A stretch of DNA of 64,000 bases from Streptomyces sp. LHD-70 (GTDB taxonomy: Bacteria; Actinomycetota; Actinomycetes; Streptomycetales; Streptomycetaceae): positions 124,001 to 188,000 of the forward strand of contig NZ_JAVIFW010000016.1 of NCBI RefSeq assembly GCF_031157275.1. Direction: 5' to 3'. Position 1 is the first letter of the stretch. Each line of letters begins with the position of its first letter. The notes under the pieces are model-generated. The model worked only from the letters and a program-made list of their open reading frames with translations. It did not search any database and was not told the DNA's origin. Shown here piece by piece: positions 61,475 through 64,000 of the stretch. Both the position numbers and the translations under genes were made by a program.

Positions 61475-61597
61475 CCAGGACCTGCCGTTCGGACCTTGCC
61501 GGGGGCGCGGGGGCTGGCACGCGCATCTGCCCCCGCTCAACCCAACCGGCAGGTGACCGCCGACCGGGTCCGGCCAGATCCGAACGGCAGGCCCTGG
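61475..61597. repeat. Long inverted repeat between divergent genes
   Basis: CCAGGACCTGCCGTTCGGA (61475-61493) is matched by the complement of 61579-61597 at 18 of 19 positions, and the similarity runs inward to about 28 bases (GCCGG at the inner ends). The arms enclose about 67 bases. The element lies between the recombinase-like gene (minus) and the metallo-hydrolase gene (plus), so it may act in their promoters or be a small mobile-like repeat. No target-site duplication is obvious. Confidence 0.6.
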
Positions 61598-61643
61598 CCG
61601 TACGCTCGGAGCAGTGCCGTGCAAGCGCGGAAGGAGGGCGTAC

Positions 61644-62417
61644 GTGCCGGTGGAGATCACCTGGTGGGGCCATGCCACGTGCACGGTCGAGGACGCGGGC
61701 GTGCGGGTTCTCACGGATCCGCTGTTCGCCCGCCGCCTCGCGCATCTGCGGCGCCGCCGCGGGGACGTGCCCGCACCGGCCGCGCGGACCGCCGACGTCG
61801 CGCTCGTCTCCCATCTGCACGCCGACCACCTGCACCTGCCGTCCCTGGCCCAACTCCCTTCCGGCACGCGCCTGTTGGTGCCGCGCGGCGCCCCGGCCGC
61901 GGTCCCGGGGCTGCGCCGCCTGACCGGCCTGGAGGTCACGGAGGTCGCGCCCGGTGACGAGGTGCCGGTCGGTGACGTGACGGTACGGGCGGTCTCCGCG
62001 CTGCACGACGGGCGGCGGCTGCCGGTCGGCCCGCACCGCTGTCCGGCGCTCGGCTTCGTGGTGAGCGGTGAGGCGCGTACGTACTTCGCCGGGGACACCG
62101 GCCTGTTCGACTCGCTCGCCGACGAGGTGGGCGAGGTGGACGTGGCGCTGCTTCCGGTCGGCGGCTGGGGCCCGTACCTCGGGCACGGCCATCTGGACGC
62201 GAGGCGCGCGGCGGTGGCCCTGTCCCGGATCGCGCCGCGCTCCGCGGTGCCGGTGCACTACGGCACGTACTGGCCGATCGGTCTGGACGCGGTCCGGCCG
62301 CATGAATTCCACGCGCCGGGCGACGAGTTCGCGCGGCTGGCGGCCCGGCTGGCCCCCGAGGTGGCGGTGCACCGGCTCGGGCACGGCGAGAGCGTCCGCC
62401 CGGAGGTCGCCAAGTGA
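61644..62417 (+). CDS. Metallo-beta-lactamase-fold hydrolase (UlaG-like)
   Basis: 257 residues from a GTG at 61644 with AAGGAGG 6 bases upstream. ITWWGHATCTVEDAGVRVLT at the start, zinc motif SHLHADHLHLPSL (H-x-H-x-D-H), later ligands in SALHDGRR, YFAGDTGLFDS and PVHYGTYWPIG. The family cleaves lactones, phosphodiesters or acts on N-acyl lipids; no substrate can be read. Its stop overlaps the DedA start by 4 bases, so the two are co-translated. Confidence 0.88.
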   Translation: MPVEITWWGHATCTVEDAGVRVLTDPLFARRLAHLRRRRGDVPAPAARTADVALVSHLHADHLHLPSLAQLPSGTRLLVPRGAPAAVPGLRRLTGLEVTEVAPGDEVPVGDVTVRAVSALHDGRRLPVGPHRCPALGFVVSGEARTYFAGDTGLFDSLADEVGEVDVALLPVGGWGPYLGHGHLDARRAAVALSRIAPRSAVPVHYGTYWPIGLDAVRPHEFHAPGDEFARLAARLAPEVAVHRLGHGESVRPEVAK

Positions 62418-63055
62418 GCGTCGGCGCAAGGGTGTTGGAGCTGGCGGCGGAGGTGCCGCCGGAGTCCACGCAGCAGGCGGTGGGCTATCCGTCGCTGTTC
62501 CTGCTCGTGGTGATCGGCGCGCTCGTGCCGGTGGTGCCGACGGGAGCCCTGGTCAGTTCGGCTGCGGTGGTGGCGTTCCATCACTCGGCGCCGCTGTCGC
62601 TGCTGTTCGTGTTCCTGGTGGCGTCGTGTGCGGCGTTCCTCGGGGACGTCGGGCTTTACTGGCTCGGGCAGCGCGGACTGCGCTCGAAGAACGGCTCGCG
62701 CTGGCTGCGTGCGCTGCGCGACCGGGCGCCCGAGGAGCGGCTCACGCAGGCGCGGGACAAGCTGGACGCGCACGGGGTGGCCGTCCTGGTCCTCTCCCGG
62801 CTCGTGCCGGCCGGCCGGATCCCGGTCATGCTGGCCTGCCTGCTCGCGAAGATGCCGCTGCGCCGCTTCGTCCGCGGCAACGCTCCGGCGTGCCTGGCGT
62901 GGGCCGCCGCGTACCAGGTGATCGGGATCCTGGGCGGCTCCCTCTTCCCGGAGCCGTGGGAGGGCGTGGTGGCGGCGGTCGCGCTGACGGTCCTGGTCAG
63001 TGTCGTACCGTCGGTGTGGAGGCGGCTGCGGCGGGCCCGGGCTTCGGAGGCCTGA
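62414..63055 (+). CDS. DedA/VTT-family membrane protein
   Basis: 213 residues from a GTG overlapping the previous stop. DedA core: FLLVVIGALVPVVPTGALVS, CAAFLGDVGLYWLGQRGL, LVLSRLVPAGRIPVMLACLL and RRFVRGNAPACLAWAAAYQV, with re-entrant loops and about five membrane segments. Family members move phospholipids or undecaprenyl phosphate across the membrane. The end lies 5 bases from the stop of the convergent metallo-hydrolase gene. Confidence 0.88.
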   Translation: MSVGARVLELAAEVPPESTQQAVGYPSLFLLVVIGALVPVVPTGALVSSAAVVAFHHSAPLSLLFVFLVASCAAFLGDVGLYWLGQRGLRSKNGSRWLRALRDRAPEERLTQARDKLDAHGVAVLVLSRLVPAGRIPVMLACLLAKMPLRRFVRGNAPACLAWAAAYQVIGILGGSLFPEPWEGVVAAVALTVLVSVVPSVWRRLRRARASEA

Positions 63056-63059
63056 GGCC

Positions 63060-64000
63060 TCAGGCCCCCGCGACACGGGTCTCGGCCGACACGTCCTGCT
63101 GGTTCTGCCGTGCCTGCTGGTTCTGCTCTGTCAGCTCGACCTGCCTGGCCTGCTGGCTCTGCCCGGTCAGCTCGACCTGCCTGGCCTGCTGGTTCGGCTG
63201 GGTCAGCTCGACCTGCCTGGCCCGCTTGGTTGGCCGGGCCTCCTCGATCCGCCGGGCCTCCTCGATCCGCCGGGCCTCCTCGATCCGCCGGGCCTCCTCG
63301 ATCCGTCGAGCCAACTCGATCTGCTCGCCCGACTCCCCCGCCGAGCCCAGCACCCGCGAAGCCCCCACCGGCAGGTCCCACAGGTCGTCGCGGCGGTGGC
63401 CCGCCTCGGCCCAGGCGCGGCGGACGCGGGTGAGAGGTTCGAGGACCGGCTCGGCGGAGAGCAGGAACGTGGCCCAGTGCATCGGGGCAAGGCGGGAGGC
63501 GCCGAGGTCGGTGACCGCGCGGACCGCCTCCTCCGGGTCGCAGTGGACGTCGCTGAGCCACCAGCGCGGGTCGTACGCGCCGATGGGCAGCAGCGCCAGG
63601 TCGATGCCGGGGTGGCGGCGGCCGATCTCGGTGAACCAGTGGCCGTAGCCCGTGTCGCCCGCGAAGTACAGCCTGCGACCGGCGGGACCGGTGAGGACCC
63701 AACCGCCCCACAGGGAACGGCAGGTGTCGGTCAGGGTGCGCTTGGACCAGTGGTGGGCGGGCACGAAGTCGAAGCGCACTCCGCCCAGTTCGGCCGCCTC
63801 CCACCAGTCGAGCTCGGTCACGCAGCGGAAGCGGCGGCGCCGGAACCAGCCGCCGAGCCCGGCCGGGACGAACAGCGGTGTCCCGCGCGGCAGCCGCTTC
63901 AGGGTGGGGGCGTCCAGGTGGTCGTAGTGGTTGTGGCTGATCACCACGGCGTCGACGCGGGGCAGCGCCGCCCAGGCCACGCCCGCCGGGGTGATCCGGG
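63060..64000 (-). CDS. Metallo-beta-lactamase-fold hydrolase with a repeat-built C-terminal tail, 5' end cut by window
   Basis: At least 313 residues are visible; the start lies beyond the window. Zinc motif SHNHYDHLDAPTLKRLP, then VPAHHWSKRTLTD, YFAGDTGYGHWF and PIGAYDPRWW, as in NAPE-PLD/RomA-type lipid hydrolases. The catalytic domain ends near DDLWDLPVGASRVLG (63344-63380). The remaining ~95 residues are two repeat blocks: ARRIEE four times, then the 12-residue unit ARQVELT-x-x-x-QQ three times. The tail is charged and helical and may form a coiled coil or contact the membrane. Confidence 0.85.
   Translation of the reverse strand, partial: RITPAGVAWAALPRVDAVVISHNHYDHLDAPTLKRLPRGTPLFVPAGLGGWFRRRRFRCVTELDWWEAAELGGVRFDFVPAHHWSKRTLTDTCRSLWGGWVLTGPAGRRLYFAGDTGYGHWFTEIGRRHPGIDLALLPIGAYDPRWWLSDVHCDPEEAVRAVTDLGASRLAPMHWATFLLSAEPVLEPLTRVRRAWAEAGHRRDDLWDLPVGASRVLGSAGESGEQIELARRIEEARRIEEARRIEEARRIEEARPTKRARQVELTQPNQQARQVELTGQSQQARQVELTEQNQQARQNQQDVSAETRVAGA
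63130..63324. repeat. Two coding minisatellites in the metallo-hydrolase tail
   Basis: 63130-63237: three 36-base units, each starting GTCAGCTCGACCTGCCTGGC (starts 63130, 63166, 63202). 63235-63306: four 18-base units CGGGCCTCCTCGATCCGC (starts 63235, 63253, 63271, 63289; the last ends in T), with a decayed fifth unit at 63307-63324. Both periods are multiples of three and keep the frame. Confidence 0.9.

Noticed and set aside
63130..63324. CRISPR-like regular repeats
   Set aside because: Units are head-to-tail with no unique spacers, keep the reading frame of a hydrolase gene and have no cas genes nearby.

Overview
The window reads as a chromosomal segment of a Streptomyces (or a very close actinomycete). 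The DNA is very G+C-rich with G/C at nearly every third codon position, GTG and even TTG starts are common, and genes are packed in operons with 4-base stop/start overlaps. The families (Ebo cluster, ROK and FCD-GntR regulators, spore-type respiratory nitrate reductase, second DnaK) are typical of Streptomyces. No rRNA, tRNA, CRISPR array, transposase or prophage was seen.

Layout. 1-6630 (minus): an Ebo-type operon (EboE, TatD-like EboB, EboA, a TIM-barrel isomerase, UbiA-like EboC, an inositol-phosphate-synthase-like enzyme), nearly every junction a 4-base overlap; a 51-residue ORF fits exactly between EboC and the isomerase. 6743-18289 (minus): a secreted/cytosolic sugar system: ThuA/DUF1080 lipoprotein, PQQ-type sugar dehydrogenase with PKD and CBM6-like modules, sugar isomerase, Gfo/Idh/MocA dehydrogenase, ribose-type ABC importer and a ROK repressor. 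The same 23-base operator stands before the ROK gene and before the dehydrogenase gene, tying the two parts together; the enzyme set suggests glycoside breakdown through 3-keto intermediates. 18487-29705: a GntR/FCD repressor, a FabH-like synthase, a methyltransferase, an oxalate/formate-type MFS transporter with its 42-residue partner, and divergently a PanE-like reductase plus an NAD-type formate dehydrogenase (catalytic subunit, NuoE-NuoF fusion, Fe-S subunit, FdhD). A 15-base operator is shared by the GntR promoter and the transporter/formate dehydrogenase promoter.

30125-43408: sialidase, a membrane-anchored propeller protein, a bile-acid-symporter-family transporter divergent from a LysR regulator, an acyl-CoA ligase, a Liv-type ABC importer whose two permeases and one ATPase are fused, and an aldo/keto reductase. 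43484-46069: a methyltransferase, pterin carbinolamine dehydratase, an XRE/MmyB-type regulator and a small membrane protein. 46372-52965: narGHJI. 52969-58639: a stand-alone DnaK with a HAIR-like site in its promoter, OsmC, nitrobindin-like protein, two small membrane proteins and an APC permease. 58723-64000: a membrane phosphodiesterase, a recombinase-like small protein, two metallo-beta-lactamase-fold proteins and a DedA protein; the last gene is cut by the window edge.

The most unusual feature is a palindromic repeat family (five copies). Three copies are intergenic, but two lie inside genes, in the same reading frame, exactly in the linkers of two unrelated fusion proteins (NuoE-NuoF and the Liv permease-ATPase). 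The formate dehydrogenase is also split in a striking way: the Fe4S4 domain that normally opens the catalytic subunit sits instead at the C-terminus of a separately encoded electron-transfer subunit.
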